Shown piece after piece: positions 44,909 to 53,743 of a stretch of DNA of 64,000 nt. The DNA is from Saprospiraceae bacterium (GTDB lineage: Bacteria; Bacteroidota; Bacteroidia; Chitinophagales; Saprospiraceae): the NCBI GenBank assembly GCA_021604865.1, contig BQJU01000033.1, forward strand, positions 19,648 through 83,647, read 5' to 3'. Within the stretch, counting starts at the first letter, position 1. Each line of letters begins with the position of its first letter. A program made the translations under genes and the position numbers. The notes under the pieces are model-generated. The model searched no databases. It was not told where the DNA came from and saw only the letters and a list, made by a program, of their open reading frames with translations.

Positions 44909-45133
44909 CCGCTTCATTCGTAATATTGCATATATTTTTGCCTGGAAAAATACCCAAAAGGACGGCAAATTACATTTTTCAGCCTGATATCAAAATACAA
45001 ACGCTAAAATATTGATATCGTTGAAGATTAAAAATCGTCCAAACCCAATCAGACCTTACGATTACGGGCTCTAAAAATGTTGGACCCTAGTTCCTGTGAG
45101 TGACCGCTGCCACTTACTAAAGAAAATCTTTTT

Positions 45134-46219
45134 ATGCATTACGAAAATGTTTTAGCAACTATTGGCCGAACTCCGCTCATTCAATTGAGCAGAATTTGCC
45201 AGGACATTCCCGCCACTGTGATGGGAAAAGTAGAAGCCTTCAACCCCGGTCAGTCAGCGAAAGATCGGATCGCTTTGTACATGATCGAAGAGGCAGAACG
45301 CAAAGGGGAAATTCATCCTGGAGATACCATTATAGAAGCCACCTCAGGCAATACCGGATATAGTCTGGCTATGGTATGTAGTTTAAAAGGCTACCGATGT
45401 ATTTTGACGGTAACCAGTAAAGCCTCCCAGGAAAAACTTGCGCTACTTCGAGCCATGGGTGCCGAAGTGGTGGTTTGCCCAGCAGATGCCGAACCCGATG
45501 ATCCCCGTTCTTATTATTCCAGAGCCACACAACTAGCCAGAGAAGTACCCAACTCTTTCTACCTGGGCCAAAATTTCAATCTGGATAATTCCAATGCTCA
45601 TTATCACACAACCGGGCCGGAAATCTGGCGGCAAACTGAAGGGAAAATTACCCACTACATTTGTTGCGCCGGCACAGGAGGCTCGCTTTCGGGTACAGCA
45701 CGCTACCTGAAAGAAAAAAATCCCAACATAAAGATCATTGGTGTCGATGCTTATGGGTCGGTATTACAGAAATATTGGCAAACCGGAATTTTTGATCCGG
45801 AGGAAATTTATTCTTACAAGGTGGAAGGCCTGGGTAAAACCATTATCCCTGATAACATTGCATTTGAATTAATCGATGATTTTGTCAAGGTTACCGATCA
45901 CAACAGTGCCATCCGTACCCGGGATTTGGCCAGAATGGAAGGCTTATTGCTGGGTTATTCTAGTGGTGCCGCATTGGAATGTGTCTTTAAAATCCAAAAG
46001 CGCCTTCGCCCATCAGATGTCGTAGTTGTTTTGTTTCCCGATCACGGTACTCGTTACCTGGGTAAGGTTTATAATGACGAATGGATGAAACAGCAAGGAT
46101 TTATGCCTACAGAGGGCGAACCTTCTTATTCTCCCTACAGTTATAGCAAAATCAAGCGTATTTATAAAGTTTACCGACGTAAATATGGTCGCTATCTTCG
46201 GCAAACATTGAAGATTTAG
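45134..46219 (+). CDS. Cystathionine beta-synthase/cysteine synthase-like PLP enzyme
   Basis: 361 residues. PLP lysine K43 in QSAKDRIALYM, phosphate loop TSGNTG (70-75), GTGGSLSG. Unlike CysM it has the Gln in the lysine loop (GQSAKDR) and longer loops (RAMGAEVVVCPADAEPDDPRSYYSRA), closer to cystathionine beta-synthase-type catalytic domains; no C-terminal CBS regulatory domains, instead a short basic tail (KRIYKVYRRKYGRYLRQT). Likely beta-replacement on O-acetylserine, serine or homocysteine. A long leader and an inverted repeat lie upstream. An SH3 lipoprotein gene follows after 15 bp. Confidence 0.88.
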   Translation: MHYENVLATIGRTPLIQLSRICQDIPATVMGKVEAFNPGQSAKDRIALYMIEEAERKGEIHPGDTIIEATSGNTGYSLAMVCSLKGYRCILTVTSKASQEKLALLRAMGAEVVVCPADAEPDDPRSYYSRATQLAREVPNSFYLGQNFNLDNSNAHYHTTGPEIWRQTEGKITHYICCAGTGGSLSGTARYLKEKNPNIKIIGVDAYGSVLQKYWQTGIFDPEEIYSYKVEGLGKTIIPDNIAFELIDDFVKVTDHNSAIRTRDLARMEGLLLGYSSGAALECVFKIQKRLRPSDVVVVLFPDHGTRYLGKVYNDEWMKQQGFMPTEGEPSYSPYSYSKIKRIYKVYRRKYGRYLRQTLKI

Positions 46220-46234
46220 TGAAGGCAACAATAT

Positions 46235-47047
46235 ATGAAATCACAGCTCATTCTATACCTGATCATCGCCATCAGTTTGTGCGCCTGCAATCAATCATCT
46301 GAGGAGGCCACACAGGCTACTGATGCAAACAGTAGAACCCCCACCCTGGCTGCTGATTCTTTACGTGTTTTATACAAACAATATTACGGCCTTCGAACGG
46401 CCTGGCTTCCTACTCAAAGGCGGCCTGAGGCGGGCAAGCTCAATCCCGTAGATGAAGCCCCCCTCGATACGATGTTTTTTGTTTTTCGAGAACAATTACT
46501 CGAAGCCGTACGCCAAAAAGATGTTTTTCATCTTCTTGAAATTACTGATGAACATATCAAATGTAGCTTTGGTGCCGAAAATGGAATTCCGGCATTTGTT
46601 CAGATGTGGCAACTCGACTCTCCGGAAAATACCCAAAAATCGGAAGTATGGACAACCCTTGAGAATATACTTATGCTGGGGGGTACTTTTAGTAAAAATA
46701 AGACCACGTTTTCAGCACCTTATGTCTTTTCTACTTTTCCCGATGCCTACGATGCTTTCGAATATGGCGCCGTTACCGGCCGCGGGGTGCGCGTGAGAGA
46801 CAAACCAAGCCTGCAATCCAATGTAATCAAGACCGTATCTTATGATATTGTCAAAATTATCAAACAAGCTTCCATACCCGAAACTATTGGTGACCAAACC
46901 TATCCCTGGCTGGAAATCGAAATGCTGGATGGGAAAAAGGGGTTCATTTTTGGCCAATTCGTTAATAATCCTACCAGTTGGCGTGCCCTATTTTCGATCA
47001 ACGATGCAGGACAGTGGCGAATGGTGAGTTTATTGGCCGGGGACTGA
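46235..47047 (+). CDS. SH3-domain lipoprotein
   Basis: 270 residues. Signal peptide with cysteine-rich lipobox LCAC (Cys18), S/T/Q linker, an alpha-helical region (90-175) and a C-terminal SH3_3-like domain (about 188-260: GAVTGRGVRVRDKPSLQSNV, TVSYDIVKIIKQ, YPWLEIEMLDGKKGFIFGQFV). SH3_3 domains bind cell-wall peptides. Follows the CBS-like gene by 15 bp, so it is probably co-transcribed, but the functional link is not clear. Confidence 0.82.
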   Translation: MKSQLILYLIIAISLCACNQSSEEATQATDANSRTPTLAADSLRVLYKQYYGLRTAWLPTQRRPEAGKLNPVDEAPLDTMFFVFREQLLEAVRQKDVFHLLEITDEHIKCSFGAENGIPAFVQMWQLDSPENTQKSEVWTTLENILMLGGTFSKNKTTFSAPYVFSTFPDAYDAFEYGAVTGRGVRVRDKPSLQSNVIKTVSYDIVKIIKQASIPETIGDQTYPWLEIEMLDGKKGFIFGQFVNNPTSWRALFSINDAGQWRMVSLLAGD

Positions 47048-47361
47048 ACAAAGGAATGGGGTTCGAATTTGGGACCAACGGAGCTACTTATTCCCAATAT
47101 GTAGGGGGATATATTTGGAAATGCCCTTGCAGCTGAGGGGATTTTACTTTTGATGGCGGCTATTGGTGCTCCGCTGGCCCCTTATCCTATTTTTGTGCTT
47201 TGGACATTTAGAGGGAAGGATAGGTTGGATGATCATAGTTATTGATAGCCCAAGTTCCCTATTCATCCAAAAAATCTACCCCTTCATCTATCTTAACCCT
47301 ATCATAACATTTTCATCCTCAGTTTTTCAGTTATCTTTGCGCCGAATCTAAAACAAATTGA
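47048..47361. other. Non-coding stretch before lepB
   Basis: 314 bp with no recognisable gene. The GGTTCGAAT word at 47056 is not part of a tRNA. The lepB promoter box lies at its right end (47332-47339). Confidence 0.5.
47332..47339 (+). promoter_or_regulatory. -7 box TATCTTTG of lepB
   Basis: Matches TAnnTTTG exactly, 22 bases before the ATG at 47362. The -33 region is TTTTC rather than a clean TTG. Confidence 0.55.
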
Positions 47362-48972
47362 ATGGGTTTTTTGACTTTCGTGCTTGTATTTTATATACTA
47401 ATAAGTATAAGTTTATATCCTGTATTTGAAAAAGCAGGATTACCAGGCTGGAAAGCTTTGGTACCAGGACTCAATCTGGTGGAATGGTGTAAATTGATTG
47501 GTCAGCCGGCCTGGTGGGCAGCTTTATTGCTGATTCCGATCGTCAATTTTTTCATCTTTGCCGGTATGGCGGTTGATCTGGTTCGATCTTTTGACAAATA
47601 TAAATTCTGGCATAGCGCCATAGCTGTTGTTCTAGCTCCTGTGGCTTTTGCCTACCTTGGGCTAAATAAAGAAGAGCAGTATCACGGGCCTACGCTGGAC
47701 AGGGAAAAGGCGTTCCAGCAACAACTTATGGAAGCTAAGGAAGCCGGACATACTGCCAAACTCAAGAAGCTGCAAAAAGACAACCCCTATCACAAATCTG
47801 TCGGGCGGGAATGGGCAGAAGCTGTGATTTTCGCAGTCTTTGCTGCAGCCTTTATTCGTATGTTCCTCATTGAAGCCTATGTGATTCCGACACCTTCAAT
47901 GGAGGGGTCTTTGATGGTAGGCGATTTCCTGTTTGTCAGTAAAGCGCATTACGGTATTCGCATGCCGCAAACAGTGGCGATGCTGCCATTGTTGCACAAC
48001 CGCATTCCCATCCTCGACCGGGAATCGTATCTGAAGAAACCCAAATTGAAATACCGCAGATTGCCGGCAATAGAAAATGTAGACCGCAATGATCCAGTCG
48101 TTTTCAATTTTCCGGAAGGAGACAGTGTTTATGTGTTGCCTGGACGTACCTGGAGTGTATATGATATCGAACGCGGCGCCCTTAATGGTACGGAATATGG
48201 CTCTTATGTTCCTTTGATCAAAAAGGGAAAAATACCGCTGGTCGTTCGTCCAATGGACAAAGAAGATCATTACATCAAACGATGCATTGGCATTTCTGGT
48301 GATAGCCTCGAAATCAAAGATCGGCAGGTGTACATCAATGGGCAACCGGCAGAAAACCCAAGCCATTTGCAGTTTCTCTACGTCGTCAGAGCTCCTAATG
48401 GACTCAATATGACGCAGTTGTACAAGTGGGGGCTCTCCAAAGACGACATCAGCCAGGATCCTAACAACCCAAATCGGAATGAGTGGTATATGCACCTGAA
48501 CAATGAGGAAAGAGATAAAATAGCGTCTATTGATCCATCGGTTCAGATTCAGCCAGTACAATTCCGTCCAAGACTGCTGTTCCCTTATGATTCCGTAAAT
48601 TATCCAGATTGGACCGTTGATAATTATGGCCCGATTTATATTCCTAAAAAGGGAGCTACCGTAAAACTCGACGCCAAATCCATTAATTTTTATCGTCGCG
48701 TTATTTCAGTGTATGAAGGCAATGACTTTTCTGAAAAAAATGGTCAATATTTCATCAATGGAAGTCCCGCCACGGAGTATACGTTTAAAATGAACTACTA
48801 TTGGATGATGGGTGATAACCGCCACAATTCTGAAGATTCAAGGGTATGGGGTTATGTGCCGGAAGACCACATTGTAGGAAAACCACTCTTTATCTGGTTC
48901 TCTACTAAAGAAGGCAGCATAGCCAATGGAATCAATTGGAACCGGATTTTCACATCGGCAGATAAACGATAA
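47362..48972 (+). CDS. lepB: Signal peptidase I
   Basis: 536 residues, far longer than enterobacterial LepB but in the range of Bacteroidota. The first about 110 residues hold three hydrophobic segments of a DUF5684-like membrane domain, then a charged linker, then the catalytic domain: nucleophile S179 in IPTPSMEGSLMVGD and general base K306 in DHYIKRCIG. Box E appears as MGDNRHNSEDSRVWG. The distance S-K is 127 residues, about twice that of E. coli, because of an inserted beta region. Removes signal peptides of exported proteins at the membrane. Preceded by its own -7 box; followed by two terminators. Confidence 0.94.
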   Translation: MGFLTFVLVFYILISISLYPVFEKAGLPGWKALVPGLNLVEWCKLIGQPAWWAALLLIPIVNFFIFAGMAVDLVRSFDKYKFWHSAIAVVLAPVAFAYLGLNKEEQYHGPTLDREKAFQQQLMEAKEAGHTAKLKKLQKDNPYHKSVGREWAEAVIFAVFAAAFIRMFLIEAYVIPTPSMEGSLMVGDFLFVSKAHYGIRMPQTVAMLPLLHNRIPILDRESYLKKPKLKYRRLPAIENVDRNDPVVFNFPEGDSVYVLPGRTWSVYDIERGALNGTEYGSYVPLIKKGKIPLVVRPMDKEDHYIKRCIGISGDSLEIKDRQVYINGQPAENPSHLQFLYVVRAPNGLNMTQLYKWGLSKDDISQDPNNPNRNEWYMHLNNEERDKIASIDPSVQIQPVQFRPRLLFPYDSVNYPDWTVDNYGPIYIPKKGATVKLDAKSINFYRRVISVYEGNDFSEKNGQYFINGSPATEYTFKMNYYWMMGDNRHNSEDSRVWGYVPEDHIVGKPLFIWFSTKEGSIANGINWNRIFTSADKR

Positions 48973-48993
48973 ACAGACCAACAAGTTTTTACA

Positions 48994-49031
48994 CAAAAGC
49001 CGGATTGTTTACCCAAACAATCCGGCTTTTG
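48994..49031 (+). terminator. Terminator of lepB, 17-bp stem
   Basis: CAAAAGCCGGATTGTTT (48994-49010) pairs perfectly with 49015-49031. Very strong; the first of two. Confidence 0.85.
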
Positions 49032-49100
49032 CATAAAAAAGGTGATGACCTCAAGGGTACATCACCGAAATGCAATAATAGTGTATGAAACTAACTAAAC

Positions 49101-49126
49101 AGCCGCAAAGTTACGGCTTTTTTTTT
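49101..49126 (+). terminator. Second terminator after lepB
   Basis: AGCCG/CGGCT stem with eight following T residues (to 49126). A back-up terminator or the end of a short RNA between 49031 and 49126. Confidence 0.65.
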
Positions 49127-49261
49127 CGAAAACCATGCAGATATTATCTAATGTCAATACTATATTAACCCTGATGAAATAATATCGAACCAATTTTGTT
49201 AATGGAGTGTATATAATGGTGTAACAATTAGCATTAATATGAATTGGAGAAAAGGACTATT

Positions 49262-50167
49262 ATGAAACCAATACTCGAAAAAATAGAACCTGGTTTTGGA
49301 AGTTCATTTAAGATACAGCATTTCTCAGATCCGGGATACTGTAATGCCCCTCAATGGCACTTCCACCCAGAATACGAAATTGTATACGTCTCAACCGGGC
49401 GTGGCAAACGGCATATCGGTGACCACATCTCCTATTTTCAAAATGGAGACTTGATCTTCCTGGGGCCTAACCTCCCACACTTTGGCTTCACCGAAGAGAT
49501 CCTGGAAGAACACGTGGAAATTGTGATACAAATGAAGGAAGACTTTCTGGGAAAAGATTTTTTCCAACAACCGGAAATGCATTTGATCCGCCAACTTTTT
49601 GAACGATCCCGCCAGGGACTAACTTATAAAGGGGAAACCAAAAGAGAAGTCGGGCGCAGGCTGATGAAAATGGAAAAAATGGATAATTTTGCCAAACTGG
49701 TGGAATTATTAGGCATCCTACAATTGATGGCCACTTCTACAGAATACAAACTGCTCAATGCCAAAGGGTTTGCCCTGGAGGTTGGTGCCCAGGATCATGA
49801 CCGCATGCGGGCAGTGTATAAATACGTGGAAAAAAACTTTCAGGAAGAGATCAGGCTAGACCTTGTAGCTAGTAAGGTAAGTATGACCGTTCCTGCCTTT
49901 TGCCGATATTTCAAAAAACTAACTTCCAAAACATTTACCCAATTTGCGAATGAATTTCGTATAGCACACGCCTGTCGCCTGTTGGCCGATGAACACCTGA
50001 GTATTGCTGCGGTTAGTTTCGACAGTGGATTCAATAACCTATCTCATTTCAACAAACAGTTTCGGCTAATTGCAGGTACCAGCCCCAGTCACTACCGCAA
50101 AAATTTAAAAAAACTGGTCGACAGCAACTATTTGGTACAGTTAACTGAGTCTGAACAAAAAAATTGA
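49262..50167 (+). CDS. AraC-family transcriptional regulator
   Basis: 301 residues from the ATG at 49262; a TTG 18 bases upstream gives a weaker start. N-terminal cupin sensor (HFHPEYEIVYVSTGRGKRHI, then GDLIFLGPNLPHFGF), C-terminal pair of helix-turn-helices in the last 100 residues (ASKVSMTVPAFCRYFKKLT, then SFDSGFNNLSHFNKQFRLIAGTSPSHYRK). Cupin AraC proteins respond to small sugars or related ligands and control nearby catabolic or transport genes; here the neighbours are lepB and a small lipoprotein, so no target is evident. Confidence 0.9.
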   Translation: MKPILEKIEPGFGSSFKIQHFSDPGYCNAPQWHFHPEYEIVYVSTGRGKRHIGDHISYFQNGDLIFLGPNLPHFGFTEEILEEHVEIVIQMKEDFLGKDFFQQPEMHLIRQLFERSRQGLTYKGETKREVGRRLMKMEKMDNFAKLVELLGILQLMATSTEYKLLNAKGFALEVGAQDHDRMRAVYKYVEKNFQEEIRLDLVASKVSMTVPAFCRYFKKLTSKTFTQFANEFRIAHACRLLADEHLSIAAVSFDSGFNNLSHFNKQFRLIAGTSPSHYRKNLKKLVDSNYLVQLTESEQKN

Positions 50168-50197
50168 ACTACATTTGCCCTTCAAAATTAAAAAATT

Positions 50198-50728
50198 ATG
50201 CGTAGTTTAATTTTATTGATTGGTTTGGCATTTATGTTTGCTTGTGGTGGCTCTGGTACAGGAGGCTCCATTGCAAGCGGAGACCTAATTAAAAAAAGAG
50301 ACATTTTAACGAGCCAGGAGTGGAGAATGGCCGTAGAAGCTATCCTGCCTATGCAAGATAGCTTGCAACTAGAAGGTACGGAGAAAAACATTTTCACCAA
50401 TTCCTTAAAACAACTTCAGTTTGCTACATTCTCTTTTTATCCGGATAGTAATCTGAGTGTAAACCTCAATAATGGAAAGGATTTGATTGGTGGCCGTTGG
50501 ATGTTTGACAACTCCGGGAGAGAGTTATTCTTATCCTTTACCATGGCGAATCCCGTTCCCCACCCTATTGAATTTTTGTCGAAGGACAGTATCGTTCTTG
50601 GGATGAATAGAGACAGAGGGATCATTTTCCCTAAAATCTTTGTACCCCTTTCCGAGAATATGGGCAAAAAAGCGGAAACCGTCCAACCTGCTGCCGAAGA
50701 TACGACTGGAGTATCTGACCAGCAATAG
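50198..50728 (+). CDS. Small lipoprotein of unknown function
   Basis: 176 residues. Short signal peptide with a weak lipobox (FAC, Cys16) followed by GGSGTGGSIASG. The mature domain is a single beta-rich fold (EWRMAVEAILPMQDS, TFSFYPDSNLSVNLNNGKDLIGG) with no motif known to me, then a Q/E/T-rich tail. It follows the AraC gene on the same strand by 30 bp. The AraC protein might control this pair; that is conjecture. Confidence 0.65.
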   Translation: MRSLILLIGLAFMFACGGSGTGGSIASGDLIKKRDILTSQEWRMAVEAILPMQDSLQLEGTEKNIFTNSLKQLQFATFSFYPDSNLSVNLNNGKDLIGGRWMFDNSGRELFLSFTMANPVPHPIEFLSKDSIVLGMNRDRGIIFPKIFVPLSENMGKKAETVQPAAEDTTGVSDQQ

Positions 50729-50742
50729 TCTTAATTTAAGCT

Positions 50743-50822
50743 TAGTGCATGTTTGGAGGCCAACCCTTTGACTACAAAGGGTCACTTTTCGCTACAATAG
50801 CCGACCTCCAAACATGAGCTAA
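50743..50822. repeat. 80-bp TIR element (compact member)
   Basis: Left end TAGTGCATGTTTGGAGGC and right end GACCTCCAAACATGAGCTAA are inverted copies. The middle (CACTTTTCGCTACAATAGCC) is shared with members at 59631-59708 and 61484-61549. It lies 15 bases past the lipoprotein stop codon. No gene inside. Confidence 0.8.
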
Positions 50823-50966
50823 ACTTCAGTAATTGCCAAATCGGTTATGATGAAAAGAGAATTGGATATTGTCATTACCTGATTAAACTCCAATTTTCAC
50901 GCGATACTTTTGCGCAACAGCTTATTAAATCCTCAAAACAAGAGAAAGCAGGGATTAAGTAGGTCA

Positions 50967-53375
50967 CTATATCCGCATCCGCAATTTCTTCCCCAATCGA
51001 TAAAAGGCATTTTCCCACTCTTCTCCCGGAAAAGTCCTTTCTTTCTTTTTGAAGCGCTGCAAAATAGAAAAATACATATTCTGACTTTTCCAGAAATCGA
51101 GGCTGATGCCCATCTTTTCCAGCATCACCAGAATAGTAATGATTCTTTGCAATTGTTTCAGGGTCACCTCTGTGCTATTGATTAGGCTGACCTCCTTATA
51201 CACCCGCTCGCTGGCCGAGAGTTTAAAGGATTTCTCATCATTCAGTACTATTTTCCACTTGCGGAATTCGGAAACCAGGCGTTTGATTTCCCGAATACTT
51301 AAATTGCTCTCATTGATATAATAATCGAGATCCTGATTGACAACATACTGCACTGCATTCAGATAGGCATGTGGTACAGGAATATCACTTTGTAAAACCC
51401 CGGTCATCAATTGATAATTGTCATTATAAATTTCCCGGAAGGTACTCTCTACCAGTTTGATACTTTTTTGTGTTATTTCTTGTAAAATTTTGCGTTTCTC
51501 ATCTTTGAACAAATGCCAGATGGTATATTTTTCGGGGCCAAAATATTCCTGCATCAAACCGATCACCTGCCCCAAGTCGGGCATATTAAATGCATTGACT
51601 ATCTTTTTGGTCATCTGATCAAAAGCTGCTGCCTCCATGTCTAGGGAAATGTTGCCAATGATATTGTGCTGCCCAAGGTATAGGGCTGCAAAACTGAAAT
51701 CTTTTTTGGATAAGGTAATTTTGGATTGCACGGAAGTGCGTCCTATTGAAAGCCGTTGTGTGCCCGCTTCCAGACGCACAAAACGCTCGCTTTCGGCAAT
51801 GTAATTGAATATCTCAAGCCGTTCAGGGTATTCTTCAAAAAGAGAAGATGCCGCGTAATGCATACCTACCCGAACCAGGTTTACCTTTTTAGGGATCACT
51901 TCATTTTTATAACTAACCGCACCATTGGCATGCACATTACTTGGCGCTTTTTCCAGTAAGGCTATAAACTCCGGATGCAGATCCCGATTGCTAACTTGCT
52001 TGGCATAGTGAATTGCCCGATTTGCATATTGCAAAATCTGCTTGGTTTCGATGCCTGAAATCTCGTCAAAAAACCAGCCACAACTAGTAAACATCAGCAT
52101 CGACTGCCGCTGCATTTCCATGAGACGTAGCAATTGAATGATTTCATTTTCGGTCAATTCCCGTTTTTTGTGTCGCTCCAAAAATGCATCTATAGACGTT
52201 TTATTCCGGCACAGCAATACCTCGATATAGTCATTGCGAGCTTCCCAAACATCATTGATCAACAGCGCCGCTTCTTTTTCATAAATCGGGATGAGCTGGT
52301 CACGCAACCAATTGAGTGTTTCCCGCAAAGGGCCCCTCCACTCCTGATTCCATCCAGAATTTCCACCGGTATTACATCCGCAATTGGACCGCCAGCGTTC
52401 CACTCCATGTACACAACTCCAGGAGCTGTTGTCAAAAATTTGTACTTCGTAAGTAGGTGGAAAATGCTCCAGGTATTCACCGTAATTGGTCAACTTCACC
52501 TTTTCCCGTTTCTCAATATAATTCAGACAATCAGCCAAAGCCATTTCCCCCTTCCTATGGTGGTGGCCATAACTTTCTCCATCCGTGGCGATGTGCACTA
52601 ACTGTGGTTCGTGATTGTCATCAAAAGCGCCTATCAAGCGTTGGGCAAAATGTTTGCCGTTATTGAGCAACCCTTCAAAAGCCACCCCTTGTGCGACACC
52701 ACCATGATAGAAGAAAAGGGTTATTTCTTTTCCCGATGGCAACTTGCATAAATAAGGTCGGCGCGGGTCAACACTATCATGTGGCAAAGTAGTCCAATCC
52801 TCTTCACCAATCTTTCGAATGGCTTTGGCCTGCCGTGGTGCCAGAATGGTGTATGTAATACCGTGTTCGGCCAACACTTCCAGTGTATCAATATTAGCAG
52901 CTGTTTCCGCCAACCACATGCCCTCTGGTTTCCTACCAAACCGATATTCAAAATCCTTGATGCCCCAGATAACCTGAGATTGTTTGTCCCGCTCATTGGC
53001 AAGCGGCAAAATAAGATGACTATGGACCTGAGCAATGGCTGAACCGTGGCCGCCAAATTGTTGCATACTGTTTTTATCAGCCTGGAGAATGGCCTTATAA
53101 GTGCCGGGGTCAGCCGCCTCCATCCAGGAAAGTAGTGTGGGTCCCAAATTAAAGCTGATCTTTGCGTAATTATTGAGAATATTAATGATGTATTCCTGCT
53201 TGTCAAGAATCCGGGCACGGGCATTGAGCGCGTAACATTCAAAATTGATTCGTTCATTCCAATCGTGAAAAGGTGCTGCTGAGTCCTGAGATTCAACGAC
53301 CTCCAACCAGGCATTTTCACGCGGTGGTTGGTAAAAATGACCGTGAATACAGATAAATTTTTGTTCGCCATTCAT
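50967..53375 (-). CDS. GH57-like glycosidase with DUF3536
   Basis: 802 residues, no signal peptide. GH57 catalytic domain: FICIHGHFYQPPRE (conserved HxHxxQPP-type start), ISFNLGPTLLSWME, GMWLAETAANI (catalytic Glu region), TDGESYGHHH. The C-terminal half matches DUF3536, which usually follows GH57 in these enzymes. Members cut alpha-glucans in the cytoplasm and are often part of glycogen metabolism. No glycogen synthesis or debranching gene is next to it. Converges on nothing; long spacers flank it. Confidence 0.88.
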   Translation of the reverse strand: MNGEQKFICIHGHFYQPPRENAWLEVVESQDSAAPFHDWNERINFECYALNARARILDKQEYIINILNNYAKISFNLGPTLLSWMEAADPGTYKAILQADKNSMQQFGGHGSAIAQVHSHLILPLANERDKQSQVIWGIKDFEYRFGRKPEGMWLAETAANIDTLEVLAEHGITYTILAPRQAKAIRKIGEEDWTTLPHDSVDPRRPYLCKLPSGKEITLFFYHGGVAQGVAFEGLLNNGKHFAQRLIGAFDDNHEPQLVHIATDGESYGHHHRKGEMALADCLNYIEKREKVKLTNYGEYLEHFPPTYEVQIFDNSSWSCVHGVERWRSNCGCNTGGNSGWNQEWRGPLRETLNWLRDQLIPIYEKEAALLINDVWEARNDYIEVLLCRNKTSIDAFLERHKKRELTENEIIQLLRLMEMQRQSMLMFTSCGWFFDEISGIETKQILQYANRAIHYAKQVSNRDLHPEFIALLEKAPSNVHANGAVSYKNEVIPKKVNLVRVGMHYAASSLFEEYPERLEIFNYIAESERFVRLEAGTQRLSIGRTSVQSKITLSKKDFSFAALYLGQHNIIGNISLDMEAAAFDQMTKKIVNAFNMPDLGQVIGLMQEYFGPEKYTIWHLFKDEKRKILQEITQKSIKLVESTFREIYNDNYQLMTGVLQSDIPVPHAYLNAVQYVVNQDLDYYINESNLSIREIKRLVSEFRKWKIVLNDEKSFKLSASERVYKEVSLINSTEVTLKQLQRIITILVMLEKMGISLDFWKSQNMYFSILQRFKKKERTFPGEEWENAFYRLGKKLRMRI

Positions 53376-53743
53376 AATACAGCAATTATTGTGTCTTAAA
53401 CTACCGGGAAATTAAACAATTTTTATAATTAGTGTAATATTTACAATTAGCTGTGCTCAAAACAAAATATCGCTTTTGCTCAACCTAATGAAGAATTGAA
53501 TGTATAAATATAGTCCTTCGCTTGATTTTGGGATGATGACTTGAGGGAAGGGAAGGATTAAAAGCGTTGGAAGGAATGGATAAGCTGGAATAATGCATTC
53601 CTTCCATTTTCACTTCTTCCCCAACAAAAGCAGCAACAGAGGATATAAATTGAAAGTGAAGCCAAAAGCAACCACATTCCCTCCTCTTTTTGCACTTCAT
53701 ACGTTCATCCAGTTGTTTATTTTTCTTCAAAAAGAATAATTTT
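53376..53743. other. Non-coding stretch between GH57 and PIG-L genes
   Basis: 368 bp. An inverted repeat TGGAAGGAATG ... CATTCCTTCCA (53568-53605) and purine-rich words GAAGGGAAGG. An open frame on the minus strand here (53485-53916) runs into the PIG-L gene and looks accidental. No clear promoter box. Confidence 0.5.

Larger units (their letters stand above)
44813..45133. other. Intergenic leader of the CBS-like gene
   Basis: The 321 bp between divergent genes hold an inverted repeat GATTATTA-TTTT-TAATAATC (44860-44879), a TAnnTTTG box TATATTTG (44901-44908) and then a 225-base leader before the ATG at 45134. The leader contains paired GATATC words (44987 and 45012 area) but no structure I can assign to a known riboswitch. 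Confidence 0.5.

Noticed and set aside
44945..45133. SAM or cobalamin riboswitch ahead of the CBS-like gene
   Set aside because: None of the conserved core words I know is present; kept only as an unassigned leader.
47056..47078. GGTTCGAAT word resembling a tRNA T-loop
   Set aside because: No acceptor or anticodon stems can be built around it.
52721..53371. 216-codon frame antisense-offset inside the GH57 gene
   Set aside because: Same strand, wrong frame, inside a firmly identified gene.
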